From: Panacagrimonas sp052389915 | GTDB taxonomy: Bacteria; Pseudomonadota; Gammaproteobacteria; Nevskiales; Nevskiaceae | Reading direction: 5' to 3' | DNA: 64,000 nucleotides | NCBI GenBank assembly: GCA_052389915.1 | Contig: JBQTHL010000008.1 | Span: 38,289 to 102,288 of the forward strand | Shown: positions 1 to 8,266 of the stretch, in pieces | Layout of the letters: each line of letters opens with the position of its first letter | Position numbering within the stretch: the stretch's first letter is position 1 | Program-made: the position numbers and the translations under genes | The notes under the pieces: model-generated | What the model was told of the DNA's origin: nothing | Database searches by the model: none | The model's input: only the letters and a program-made list of their open reading frames with translations

Positions 1-1
1 G

Positions 2-538
2 GGCACATACAAGAGCGGACCCGTCTTCGCCAGCCTCGCCGCCAGTTATCTGGATGCGCGTTTCGACGGCGCCTTCACCTTCCAGGACACGCGCACCGTC
101 AACGATGCCTTCGACAATTCGCGGCCGGACATCGTCGAGGGCACCTGTGATCGCAACGTACCGGCAAGCTGTGTGGGCAGCCCCAGCTTTTATTTTCACG
201 ATCCCAGTAACGATAGGGTCCCGGCGCTGCCGCGGGTGCTGGTGTCCGCGTACGCCGGCTACGAATTTCCGCAAGGCCTGGGCTTGAGCCTCAATGGCGT
301 GTACACCGATTCCTTTCCGCTGGACGTGCTGGGCACGGTCGTGATTCCGTCGCAGCACACCATCAACGCGGCGGCGCATTACAACTGGCGCGCGGTGGCT
401 ACGGACATCCGTCTCGATGTTTTCAATCTCACCGACGAGGAAAATTTTACGCCGGTGTTCTACTACTTCTTCGGGTCCACCCTGGTGCTGCCCGACGAGC
501 CGGTGAATGTGATGGTGTCGATACGGCATCGGTTTTGA
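2..538 (+). CDS. TonB-dependent receptor, C-terminal fragment (5' end outside window)
   Basis: The reading frame is open from the window edge and ends at TGA 536-538, giving about 178 residues of a beta-barrel C-terminus. Visible hallmarks are alternating hydrophobic/polar strands (SLAASYLDARFDGAF, LPRVLVSAYAGYEF), the late barrel motif RLDVFNLTDEENF, and a terminal Phe after IRHRF, the usual C-terminal signal for outer-membrane insertion by Bam. Receptors of this family import siderophores or other large ligands using TonB energy. The plug and TonB box lie outside the window, so the ligand cannot be inferred. A palindromic repeat follows directly downstream. Confidence 0.85.
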   Translation, partial: GTYKSGPVFASLAASYLDARFDGAFTFQDTRTVNDAFDNSRPDIVEGTCDRNVPASCVGSPSFYFHDPSNDRVPALPRVLVSAYAGYEFPQGLGLSLNGVYTDSFPLDVLGTVVIPSQHTINAAAHYNWRAVATDIRLDVFNLTDEENFTPVFYYFFGSTLVLPDEPVNVMVSIRHRF

Positions 539-579
539 AAAAGGAGGGTCGCTCGATGAAGACGACCTCCAACCCGCTC

Positions 580-722
580 GTCATGCCCGCGGAGGCGGGC
601 ATCCAGTTTTCGCCCGTTACCCGAAGCGCCATTGAGTCCCAGAGACGGGAGCGTTTGGCTCGGCTCGGAGAGCGACTCAATGTCGTTCTCCGATATGCCG
701 AACGCGCCTTCGCGGGAATGAC
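580..722. repeat. REP-like palindromic element (PAxAGIQ type), copy 1
   Basis: The left end reads GTCATGCCCGCGGAGGCGGG and continues CATCCAG. The right end carries the inverse CGCCTTCGCGGGAATGAC. The same motif recurs at 9504-9615 and 50571-50651. Intergenic repeats that translate as xPAxAGIQ are common in proteobacterial genomes. A short ORF (535-735) runs through it and is not considered a gene. Confidence 0.75.
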
Positions 723-757
723 GGTTAAAGCTTGAAGTGCCGGCGAAAAATCATCCT

Positions 758-1978
758 GTGAACAAGCGCGCAAGTTTGAAAGCAATCTGGCTGATGCTGC
801 TGCTCGCAGTGGTGGGAGGATGCACCAAACCTGCATCCCCACCCGACCCGCGAACCCTGGCCTGGCCCGTCGTCGAGCAATCCGCACGCGGCCAGACGGT
901 TTACCTGACCATGTGGACCGGCGACCCGGCGATCAACCGTTTCATGCGCGAGTTCGTCGCGCCCGAGCTGCAAAGCCGCCACGGCATCCGCCTGGAAATC
1001 ATTCCCGGCCAAGCCGATATTCCGAGCACGCTGATGACGGAAATCGAAGCCGGCAAGACCGAAAGCAGTACCGATCTGGTGTGGATCAACGGCCAGGTGT
1101 TCTACCAGTTGCGCCAGATCGACGCGCTGTTCGGGCCGTGGACCGACAAGCTGCCGAACAACGCCTATATCGCCTGGGACAATCCGCTGATCGCGAACGA
1201 CTTCCAGCAACCCGTGGCCGGCTACGAGATGCCCTGGGGCAATGTGCAGTTGCTGCTCATCACCGACAGCGCGCGCGTGCCGCAGCCGCCGCGCACGCCG
1301 GAGGCGCTCTCCGAGTGGATACACGCACATCCCGGACGTTTTACGTTCGACATCGCATTCACTGGCCTGAGCTTCATGAAGTCGCTGATGTTTGCTTTCG
1401 CCGACGCGCCTTCCGATCTACAAGGCTCATTCGACGAGGCCAAATACCTCAAGCTCAAGACGCGCGTGTTTGACTGGGTCCGATCCGTGCGCAAGGACTT
1501 GTGGCGCGAGGGCAAGAGTTTTCCCAACGACGTTGCGCAACTGCACCAGTTGTTCGCCAACGGCGAGGTCGATTTCAGCATCAGCTTCAACGACGGCGAG
1601 GTCGACAACAAGATCGCCATCGGCCTGTTTCCGCCCACGTCGACGGCTTATGCGCTCGACACCGGCACGCTCCAGAACACGCACTATCTGGGCATCGTGT
1701 CGCGCGCGCCGCACAAGGCCGGCGCGATGGTCGTCGCAAATTTCCTGGTGTCGCCGGAAGCACAGTTCGAAAAGCTCAAGCCAGCGGTCTGGGGCGACGG
1801 TATGGTGCTGGCTGCGGACCGGCTGCCCACCGAATGGCGTGAGCGCTTCGACGCGGTGCCGGGCAGAGTGCGTGCGCCGTCGCGACAAAGCCTTGCGCCG
1901 TACGCGCGCGCCGAGCCGGCGCCCGAATTCATGATCCGTCTGAGCGATGATTTCCGCACCGAAATCCTCAGCCAGTAA
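758..1978 (+). CDS. ABC transporter substrate-binding lipoprotein (YnjB-like)
   Basis: This 406-residue solute-binding protein begins with a lipoprotein signal: a hydrophobic stretch ending in the lipobox VVGGC. Start 758 (GTG) gives a compact signal peptide; a GTG at 737 would add seven residues and cannot be excluded. The body has the bilobal binding-protein pattern (VYLTMWTGDPAINRF, TDLVWINGQVFYQL) seen in YnjB, an iron/thiamine-type binding family. Two permeases and an ATPase follow in overlapping frames, matching the ynjBCD order, although E. coli has a single longer permease. The substrate is not established for the family. The lipoprotein should sit on the periplasmic face of the inner membrane. 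Confidence 0.8.
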   Translation: MNKRASLKAIWLMLLLAVVGGCTKPASPPDPRTLAWPVVEQSARGQTVYLTMWTGDPAINRFMREFVAPELQSRHGIRLEIIPGQADIPSTLMTEIEAGKTESSTDLVWINGQVFYQLRQIDALFGPWTDKLPNNAYIAWDNPLIANDFQQPVAGYEMPWGNVQLLLITDSARVPQPPRTPEALSEWIHAHPGRFTFDIAFTGLSFMKSLMFAFADAPSDLQGSFDEAKYLKLKTRVFDWVRSVRKDLWREGKSFPNDVAQLHQLFANGEVDFSISFNDGEVDNKIAIGLFPPTSTAYALDTGTLQNTHYLGIVSRAPHKAGAMVVANFLVSPEAQFEKLKPAVWGDGMVLAADRLPTEWRERFDAVPGRVRAPSRQSLAPYARAEPAPEFMIRLSDDFRTEILSQ

Positions 1979-2825
1979 GCCGAGCGCGGGGCCGGACCTC
2001 TGGGTTCTCGCCTTCGTGCTGCTCACCGCCGGCCCGGCGTTGGCGGGACTGCTGTTCTCTGCGCTCTACAGCCTCGGCGGTATGGGCCTGCTCACCGAAG
2101 GCTGGACCCTTATGCACTGGCGCAACGTGCTCGGCGGCGGCGAATTCTGGTCCGCGCTCGCTTTCGGCTTTGCGCTCACCGTTATCACGCTGATGCTGTC
2201 GGTCAGCGCCGCGCTGCTGCTGGTGCTGAGCCTGGGATCGCGGCTGCGCCGGGGAGCGCTGGGCTTCCTGATCTATCTTCCGCTGGCCGTGCCCGGCACG
2301 GTTGCGGCGCTGCTCGCCTACCAGGTGCTCGGCGATGCCGGACTGCTGTCGCGCGTGGCGCACGCGCTGGGCTGGGTCGCCGCGCCGTCCGATTTTCCGT
2401 CGCTGGTTTTCGATCGCTGGGGCGTCGGCATCGTGCTCACGCACTGCGCCATGATTACGCCGTTCTTCGTGCTGCTGTTCGATCGTCTGTACGAGAACGA
2501 AAAGCTCGCCGATTTCCTGCAACTCGCGAGCACGTTCGGCGCCAGCCGCGTGCAGGGTCTGCGCAGAATCGTGCTGCCGCTGCTGGCGCGGCGGGCGGTG
2601 CCGACCCTGGCGGTCTACGGCGTGGTGCTGATGGGTGCGTTCGAAGTGCCGCTGCTGATCGGTGCGCCGTATCCGGCCATGATCTCGGTGACGATTCAGC
2701 GTCGCTTCGGGCTCTACGATCTGGCGTCCAAGCCCGAAGCGCACGCGATGGCGACCTTGTACCTGCTGCTGGCGATGGCGGGCGGGGCGGCGCTGACGCG
2801 CTTTCGCCGGAGGGCATCCGTATGA
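1947..2825 (+). CDS. ABC transporter permease 1 (YnjC N-terminal half-like)
   Basis: A 292-residue inner-membrane permease with about six hydrophobic segments. The binding-protein-dependent transport signature (EAA loop) is around residues 190-210 (LASTFGASRVQGLRRIVLP). The ATG at 1947 overlaps the end of the binding-protein gene by 32 bases, and the stop overlaps the next permease as ATGA, so translation is probably coupled. In E. coli the equivalent YnjC is one double-length protein; here it is split into two genes. Confidence 0.85.
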   Translation: MISAPKSSASKPSAGPDLWVLAFVLLTAGPALAGLLFSALYSLGGMGLLTEGWTLMHWRNVLGGGEFWSALAFGFALTVITLMLSVSAALLLVLSLGSRLRRGALGFLIYLPLAVPGTVAALLAYQVLGDAGLLSRVAHALGWVAAPSDFPSLVFDRWGVGIVLTHCAMITPFFVLLFDRLYENEKLADFLQLASTFGASRVQGLRRIVLPLLARRAVPTLAVYGVVLMGAFEVPLLIGAPYPAMISVTIQRRFGLYDLASKPEAHAMATLYLLLAMAGGAALTRFRRRASV

Positions 2826-3634
2826 AGTCGGCCGTAGGAGCGGGTATTTCCTTGCTGCGCTCAGTCACCGTGTCGCTGTTCGCGGGCGCGCTGGCCGTTC
2901 CGCTGCTCCTGCTGGTACTGCTGTCCGTCGCACGCGACTGGACCTATCCCGACTTGTGGCCGCGCGACCTGCAATGGACGCAGTGGTCGCTGCTGGCCGC
3001 GGACTCGCAGGGTCTGCTGACGGCGGTGCTGCGCTCGCTGGGCATTGGGCTGGCCGTGGCGTTTTCGGCCACTGCGCTGGCCTTCGTCAGCAGCCGTCGC
3101 GTGACCCTGCATCGCCGCCGCGACTCGCTGCTGAGCCTGGCGTTGCTGCCCTTCGCGATCTCGCCGGTGGTGCTCGGCGTGAGCCTGAATTACGGATGGA
3201 TTCAGTTGCACCTGGCCGGCAATGTTTTTGGCGTGATGCTGGCCCAGTTCCTGTTCGCGTACGCCTACGGCGTGCTCCTGCTGCAAGGTTTCTGGAACGC
3301 GCGGATTGCGGCGCTGTGTGAACTCGCCGCATCGCTCGGCGCGAGCGAGTCGCAAATCTGGCGCCGCGTGCGCCTGCCGCTGGCCAGGGGCCTGCTCGGC
3401 GTCTGCCTGTTTCAGACTTTCCTGATTTCCTGGTTCGATTTCGCGCTGGCGCGGCTGGTTGGCGCCGGGCGCGTGCAGACCTTGCCGCTCAAGGTTTTCG
3501 AATATTTCGGTTCGGGCGATTTTCGACTGGCGGCGGCTTGCGGCCTGCTGCTGGTACTGCCGCCGTTTCTGGCCTTGACGACGAACCGGCGACTGATGGC
3601 CTGGCCCGGCGCGCTGGAGCCTTCGCGTGACTGA
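2822..3634 (+). CDS. ABC transporter permease 2 (YnjC C-terminal half-like)
   Basis: A 270-residue permease with several membrane spans and a second EAA loop (ELAASLGASESQIWRRVRLP) near residues 165-185. It starts at the ATG of an ATGA overlap with the first permease. It should pair with that protein to form the translocation pore served by the ATPase encoded next. Codon use and spacing match the rest of the operon. Confidence 0.85.
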   Translation: MKSAVGAGISLLRSVTVSLFAGALAVPLLLLVLLSVARDWTYPDLWPRDLQWTQWSLLAADSQGLLTAVLRSLGIGLAVAFSATALAFVSSRRVTLHRRRDSLLSLALLPFAISPVVLGVSLNYGWIQLHLAGNVFGVMLAQFLFAYAYGVLLLQGFWNARIAALCELAASLGASESQIWRRVRLPLARGLLGVCLFQTFLISWFDFALARLVGAGRVQTLPLKVFEYFGSGDFRLAAACGLLLVLPPFLALTTNRRLMAWPGALEPSRD

Positions 3635-4355
3635 GTCGGCCTGGCTGCGCGTGTCCGGCTTGCGCAAGAGCTTCGGCTCGCGTGCGGTGCTGGACGATGT
3701 CGGCTTCGAGATCGGGCAGGGCAGGACGCTCGCTGTGATCGGTTCCTCCGGCTGCGGCAAGACCACGCTACTGCGGGTGCTTGCCGGTTTGGAACGCGAA
3801 GACGAGGGCCGGATTCTGGTCAACGGGCGCGCGGTGCAAAGTCAAGCTGCGCGCGATCGCCAGACGCTGTACCTGTACCAGGAGCCGCTGTTGTTTCCGC
3901 ATCTGGACGTGTTCGAGAACATCGCGTTCGGCCTGCGCCTGCGTGGCCAGGCAGAGCTGCAAATCCGGCAAGCCGTTGCGGCATTGCTTGTCGAACTGGA
4001 ACTTGAAGGCTACGAGCGCCGTGCGGTTGAAACCCTGTCCGGCGGACAACGCCAGCGCGTGGCATTCGGCCGTGCGCTGATTGTGCAGCCGGCGCTGTTG
4101 CTGCTCGACGAACCCTTCGGCAGCCTCGATCCGGATACACGCTCGACCATGCAGTTGCTGTTCAAGCGCGTCGCGCACGAGCACCGCATGACCGCTGTGT
4201 TCGTTACTCACGATCTGAAAGAAGCGCTGCGCATGGGCGACGAGTTTGGTCTGCTCGACGCGGGTCGCTTGAGGCACTTTCCCGATCGCGGCGCGTTCTG
4301 CGCCGAACCTGCCAGCGGCGTGGCGCGTGAGCGTGCTTTCTGGCAGATCCTGTGA
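3627..4355 (+). CDS. ABC transporter ATP-binding protein (YnjD-like)
   Basis: A 242-residue ATPase with every nucleotide-binding motif: Walker A GSSGCGKTT (about residues 37-45), Q-loop LYQEPLLF, signature LSGGQRQRVAF, Walker B LLLLDEPFG and the switch His in VFVTHD. The start is GTG at 3627, overlapping the permease stop by 8 bases. The length equals a minimal ABC domain, with no C-terminal regulatory domain. It energises import by the two permeases and the lipoprotein. Confidence 0.9.
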   Translation: MTESAWLRVSGLRKSFGSRAVLDDVGFEIGQGRTLAVIGSSGCGKTTLLRVLAGLEREDEGRILVNGRAVQSQAARDRQTLYLYQEPLLFPHLDVFENIAFGLRLRGQAELQIRQAVAALLVELELEGYERRAVETLSGGQRQRVAFGRALIVQPALLLLDEPFGSLDPDTRSTMQLLFKRVAHEHRMTAVFVTHDLKEALRMGDEFGLLDAGRLRHFPDRGAFCAEPASGVARERAFWQIL

Positions 4356-4365
4356 AGAACCTCCC

Positions 4366-4989
4366 ATGCTGAAAGCCGCTCTAATAGATAACGGTGTCGA
4401 GGGATTGAGCCGCTACTTCGCGTCCAGCGCCGAGGTGCACTACCGGACCGAGCGCATCACCGATTCCTGGCAACCGGACTTTTCCGGCGACGATCTGGTG
4501 ATCGTGCCCAATGGCGCCGATCACGTCGCGCTGTACCAGGTGCGCGAACAGATTGCGGCGCACCTGGAACGCGGTCGCAGCCTTGCCTGTTTCTGCGGCT
4601 TCTTCACGCCGTGGATGCCGGGAAGCGTGTGGGTGCACGACAACAGCAAACCGCTGCGTGAGGTGCGCTACCGCATCGTCAAAGACCCGCTCGGCCTGAT
4701 GCGCGATGTGGACGTGGACAGGCTCAGCGTCGAGTCGCACGGCATCAGCGGCTGGTGGGCCTGCGGGCATATACGCACGGCTCATGCGGCGAGTGTCGTT
4801 CTCGCGGATACGTTTGATCGCGTCGTGATGATTGCCGACACACAGTCGACCCGCGGCCTGATCGTCGCTACCGCCAGCGGTCCGCTCGGTGAGCCTGACC
4901 CCGCGCAGCCGTCCGACGGCGGCAGCTTGCAGCTCTATCGCAATATCATCCGGGCAGCGCAGGTCCGAGCGGAGAAACGCCATGACTGA
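4366..4989 (+). CDS. Amidotransferase-fold (GATase1-like) protein A
   Basis: A 207-residue cytoplasmic protein starting at ATG 4366, ten bases after the ABC ATPase stop, so almost certainly in the same transcript. It looks like the class-I glutamine amidotransferase/ThuA-type alpha-beta fold: an N-terminal beta strand (LKAALIDNGVEGL), DDLVIVPNGADH, and a possible nucleophile elbow LACFCGFFTPW with a Cys near residue 77. Catalysis is not proven and the family is uncharacterised. Its stop overlaps the next gene by eight bases. The context suggests a job linked to the transported substrate. Confidence 0.55.
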   Translation: MLKAALIDNGVEGLSRYFASSAEVHYRTERITDSWQPDFSGDDLVIVPNGADHVALYQVREQIAAHLERGRSLACFCGFFTPWMPGSVWVHDNSKPLREVRYRIVKDPLGLMRDVDVDRLSVESHGISGWWACGHIRTAHAASVVLADTFDRVVMIADTQSTRGLIVATASGPLGEPDPAQPSDGGSLQLYRNIIRAAQVRAEKRHD

Positions 4990-5635
4990 AACCAGCAAGC
5001 CCATCGCCATGATGTTCAACGGCGTCTGGTCGCAGTTCGCTGTGGCCACTGCGCCCAAATATCGCGACTTCATCGAAATGGTTTACCTGCGCGACCTCGC
5101 CAAGGCTCGGCTGGAGAACTTCGAAGCCCTGCTGATCCCGTTCCAGAACGATCACATGCTCATCTCGCGGCATCGCGACACGCTGTACGCGTTTCTGGCT
5201 GCGGGCAAGAAGATAGCGGTGTTCGGCGACTCCGCGCACTGGATCGACGCGCAGTGGGAAGACCGTCCGGTGAACAACTACTGGTGGGCCGAAGACCCGA
5301 CGAAACCGCCGATTTCCAACACGCGTTTCGAGCATCCGCTGTTCGCGGGGCTCACACCGCGCCAGGCCTGCTGGCACCACCACGGCGTCTACACGTGCAT
5401 TCCTTCTCAGGCCGAAATTCTGCAAAGCAATGAGGCGGGCGAAGTGATCTGCTGGCGCACGCTGCAATACGGTGGCGAGTTGCTGGCTGCCACGTCCGAC
5501 CCCATCGTCGAGCATGGCGTGCAGCAGATTCGGCATCTCGATCATTTCGTTGATCGGCTCGTTGAGTGGCTTTGCGGGCGAAGGCCCTCGCCGGGAAAGA
5601 TGACGGTGGATGCAAGCGTCTATGGCCAGCCCTAG
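4982..5635 (+). CDS. Amidotransferase-fold (GATase1/ThuA-like) protein B
   Basis: A 217-residue protein whose ATG at 4982 sits inside the end of the preceding gene. It shows the same strand pattern (FEALLIPFQNDHML, KIAVFGDSAHWID) and the ThuA-like phrase FEHPLFAGLTP followed by a His cluster (CWHHHGVYT). The elbow position carries GDSAH rather than a Cys, so it may be a non-glutaminase member of the fold. Proteins A and B form a tandem pair, perhaps a heterodimer. Function unknown. Confidence 0.5.
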   Translation: MTETSKPIAMMFNGVWSQFAVATAPKYRDFIEMVYLRDLAKARLENFEALLIPFQNDHMLISRHRDTLYAFLAAGKKIAVFGDSAHWIDAQWEDRPVNNYWWAEDPTKPPISNTRFEHPLFAGLTPRQACWHHHGVYTCIPSQAEILQSNEAGEVICWRTLQYGGELLAATSDPIVEHGVQQIRHLDHFVDRLVEWLCGRRPSPGKMTVDASVYGQP

Positions 5636-5734
5636 TCGCGCGCTGCGTAAAGCCGGTGCCTCGTGGCTGCGGGAATTGGCTTTCCAAAGAAACTAACCGC
5701 TGGGCGTGATCCGCCCTTGTAACCGGAGTCGAAG

Positions 5735-7336
5735 TTATGGGGCTTGGTCCAGCAGCCGCATATGCCGCACATGATGGTGATCCATGATGTTGCCCTGCCA
5801 GCCGACCAGGCGCGGCGAGACCATGTGGCGGGTGACGTAGAAGTAGATCGGGATCGCAGGGAGATCGGCCAGCAACTGGGCTTCGGCGTCGTGCATCAGT
5901 TGCGCGCGGCGCGCGGCGTCGGGTTCCACCGCGGCGCTTTCCATCAGCTTGTCGAACACCGGGTTGGCCCAGCCGGTGTCGTTGAGCCCGTGCTTGGACA
6001 GCATGATTTCCAGGAAGGAATTGGCGTCGTTGTAGTCGCCGATCCAGCCGGCGCGGAAAGCCTGGGTCTTGGATTTGAGCCGGCGGTTCTGCAAATACAC
6101 CTTCCACTCCTCGTTGATGAGCACCGCGTCCACGCCCAGCCATTGCTTCCACATGGCGGCGATGGCGGTGGCGATTTTCTTGTGGTCGTCGCTGGTGTTG
6201 TAGCGAATCTCGATCCTCGCGGGTTTGTCCTTCGAGTAGCCCGCCTCGGCGTATAGCCGGCGCGCTTCGGTCAGCCTTTGCTCGCGCGTCATGCCGGTCC
6301 ACATTGCGGGCGCGCTGCGATGGCCGATGACACCCGGCGGTACCCAGGATGTGGCGGGCTGCTCGCCGGTCCTGAGCACTTTCTTCGTGATGATGTCGCG
6401 ATCGATCGCCAGCGACAGCGCCTGGCGCAGCGGCCGGTTGTCCTTGAACGGCGGCTTCGAGAGATTGAGGCCGTAGTAGTAAACGCCGAGGTAGGTGTGA
6501 GTGCTGAGCTGATCGCCCATGTTCTGGCGTATCCACGCGGCCTGGCTGGACGGAATCTGGCTGGTCCAGTCCAGTTCGCCGGCACGGAAGCGCTTGAACT
6601 CCGAGTTGATGTCTTCGGTGTTGACGTAATACGCGCGCTCGATGGTGGTGCTCGCGTTGTCCCAGTAATGCTGATTGCGCTCCAGCAGGATGTGCGACTG
6701 GATCACGCGCTCCGCCAGCCGGTAGGCGCCGTTGCTGACGAGCTTGCCGGGTTGCGCGAACTGCGCGCCGTGCGCCGCAAGACTGGCGCGATGAATCGGG
6801 TAGGTGGACGCGTGCACCAGCAGGCCGAGCAGGTAGGGCGTCGGCCCCTTGAGACGGATACGCAAGGTGTGCGCGTCCACCGCGTCCGCGCCAAGCTGGT
6901 CGGGCGGCAGCTTGCCTTCGATCACGGCTTCGGCGTTCTCGATGGGCGCCAGAATCTGCGAGTAGTTGGAGCCGGTGGCAGGGTCGGCACTGCGTCGCAG
7001 GCCGGCGACGAAATCATCCGCCGTCACCGGATCGCCGTTGGACCAGCGGGCGTTTTTTCGCAGCTTGAAGGTGTAGGTGCGGAGGTCTTCGGAGATGATC
7101 CAGCTTTCCGCCGTGCCGGGAATCAGGCTGGCGTCGGGGGCTTCGGTGACCAGGCCCTCGTACAGATCGCGCAGCACGTTGGAAGCGGATACGCCCTCGG
7201 CTTTGTGCGGGTCCAGGGTTTCCACTTCGGGGCCGTTGCCGAGGCGCACTTCTTGTTTGGCGGCCAGGCGCGGTTCTGCGGAAGCCGCCGCGGTCAGCGC
7301 GAAGCACCACATCAGGACGACGCGCAGGAAAATCAT
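5735..7336 (-). CDS. Oligopeptide-type ABC substrate-binding protein (SBP_bac_5)
   Basis: A 533-residue exported protein with a cleavable signal (hydrophobic LRVVLMWCFALTAAASA, then EPRLA). It has the family-5 binding-protein pattern: GNGPEVETLDPHKAEG near the N-terminus, AESWIISEDLRTYTFKLRKNARWSNGDPVTADDF (shown in two parts: AESWIISEDLRTYTF, RWSNGDPVTADDF), then LRQALSLAIDRD and a C-terminal DNAxSFL-like segment. OppA/DppA relatives bind peptides. No permease or ATPase gene is nearby, so it would work with a transporter encoded elsewhere. The ATG at 7336 overlaps the upstream DMT-transporter stop (ATGA), implying coupled translation. Confidence 0.88.
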   Translation of the reverse strand: MIFLRVVLMWCFALTAAASAEPRLAAKQEVRLGNGPEVETLDPHKAEGVSASNVLRDLYEGLVTEAPDASLIPGTAESWIISEDLRTYTFKLRKNARWSNGDPVTADDFVAGLRRSADPATGSNYSQILAPIENAEAVIEGKLPPDQLGADAVDAHTLRIRLKGPTPYLLGLLVHASTYPIHRASLAAHGAQFAQPGKLVSNGAYRLAERVIQSHILLERNQHYWDNASTTIERAYYVNTEDINSEFKRFRAGELDWTSQIPSSQAAWIRQNMGDQLSTHTYLGVYYYGLNLSKPPFKDNRPLRQALSLAIDRDIITKKVLRTGEQPATSWVPPGVIGHRSAPAMWTGMTREQRLTEARRLYAEAGYSKDKPARIEIRYNTSDDHKKIATAIAAMWKQWLGVDAVLINEEWKVYLQNRRLKSKTQAFRAGWIGDYNDANSFLEIMLSKHGLNDTGWANPVFDKLMESAAVEPDAARRAQLMHDAEAQLLADLPAIPIYFYVTRHMVSPRLVGWQGNIMDHHHVRHMRLLDQAP

Positions 7337-8247
7337 GCAGGTCGTGGCCGGGTTGCGGAAGAGCTGAGGGTCACGACGACAACGCTCGCGAGGATGATCA
7401 AGGTGCCGACAATCTGCATGCGCGTGAGCGCTTCGTCCAGCACCCACCAGCCCAGCAGCACCGCGACCGCGGGATTGACGTAGGCGTAGGTGCCGAGTTG
7501 CGCGGGTGTGACCTGGTGCACCAGCCATTGAAAACAACCGTAGCCGATGACGCTGCCGAACACGATCAGATAAGCCAGCGCCCATAGCGAGCGCGCTTCC
7601 CAGGTCCAGCGCGCGTGCTCGCCCAGCGCGAGTCCGAGCGTGGTGAGAATCACGCCCGCGACCAAGGTCTGCACCGCCGCGCTCATGAAAGGGGTGCAGG
7701 CAGTGGGACGGCGTTTGGCGGTGATGGAGCCCAGCGACCACAGGAAGGCTGAGACTTGCAGCGCGGCATACGCGGTCCAGGGCGCGTGCTCGAATCGCAG
7801 CCCGTCGCCCACCAGCACGGCTACGCCGAGAAAGCCTGCGATCAGGCCAAACACGGTCCAGCGTGACAGGCCTTGTCCCTGCGTCCCCATCGTTCCCATC
7901 CAACCGAGCCACAGCGCCGAAGTCGCCACGATCAGCGCGGCCTGGTTGGATACGACCCATTGTTCGGCCCAGGTCACCAGGCCGTTGGCGCCGACCAGCA
8001 TCATGATTCCGGTGAGACTAAGGGTGATCCAGTCGCGCCGAGAGGTCGGCAGGCGCGCGCCGTGAAACAGCGCCCAGGCCAGCATCAGGAGTCCGGCGAT
8101 CAGGAAGCGCACACCTGCGGAAAAAAACGGCGGCAGGGCTTCGACCATCACGCGCAGCGCGAGATAGGTTGAGCCCCAGAGCAGGTATACCGTCGCGAAG
8201 GCCGCGATGATGCGCGGGCCGGAGAGGACGGAGCGGGCGGCGCTCAT
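7333..8247 (-). CDS. DMT-superfamily (EamA) inner-membrane transporter
   Basis: A 304-residue protein with about ten transmembrane segments arranged as two EamA repeats. Each repeat opens with the typical pattern: FATVYLLWGSTYLALRV early, and LWSLGSITAKRRP starting the second half. It ends near LGTYAYVNPAVAVLLGWW and MQIVGTLIILASV. Relatives (YedA/RhaT-like) export amino acids or metabolites. Start 8247 was chosen because it avoids overlap with the upstream TPR gene; an upstream in-frame start at 8346 would overlap it. It shares an ATGA junction with the binding protein downstream. Confidence 0.88.
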   Translation of the reverse strand: MSAARSVLSGPRIIAAFATVYLLWGSTYLALRVMVEALPPFFSAGVRFLIAGLLMLAWALFHGARLPTSRRDWITLSLTGIMMLVGANGLVTWAEQWVVSNQAALIVATSALWLGWMGTMGTQGQGLSRWTVFGLIAGFLGVAVLVGDGLRFEHAPWTAYAALQVSAFLWSLGSITAKRRPTACTPFMSAAVQTLVAGVILTTLGLALGEHARWTWEARSLWALAYLIVFGSVIGYGCFQWLVHQVTPAQLGTYAYVNPAVAVLLGWWVLDEALTRMQIVGTLIILASVVVVTLSSSATRPRPA

Positions 8248-8266
8248 CGAGTGAAGTAAATGCGCA

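Noticed and set aside
535..735. 66-codon ORF after the receptor fragment
   Set aside because: It runs through a PAxAGIQ palindrome and its protein is the repeat translation, not a conserved gene.
2835..2846. GTAGGAGCGGG inside the second permease
   Set aside because: It matches the end of a REP family, but no inverted partner is nearby and it lies in conserved coding sequence, so it is probably chance.
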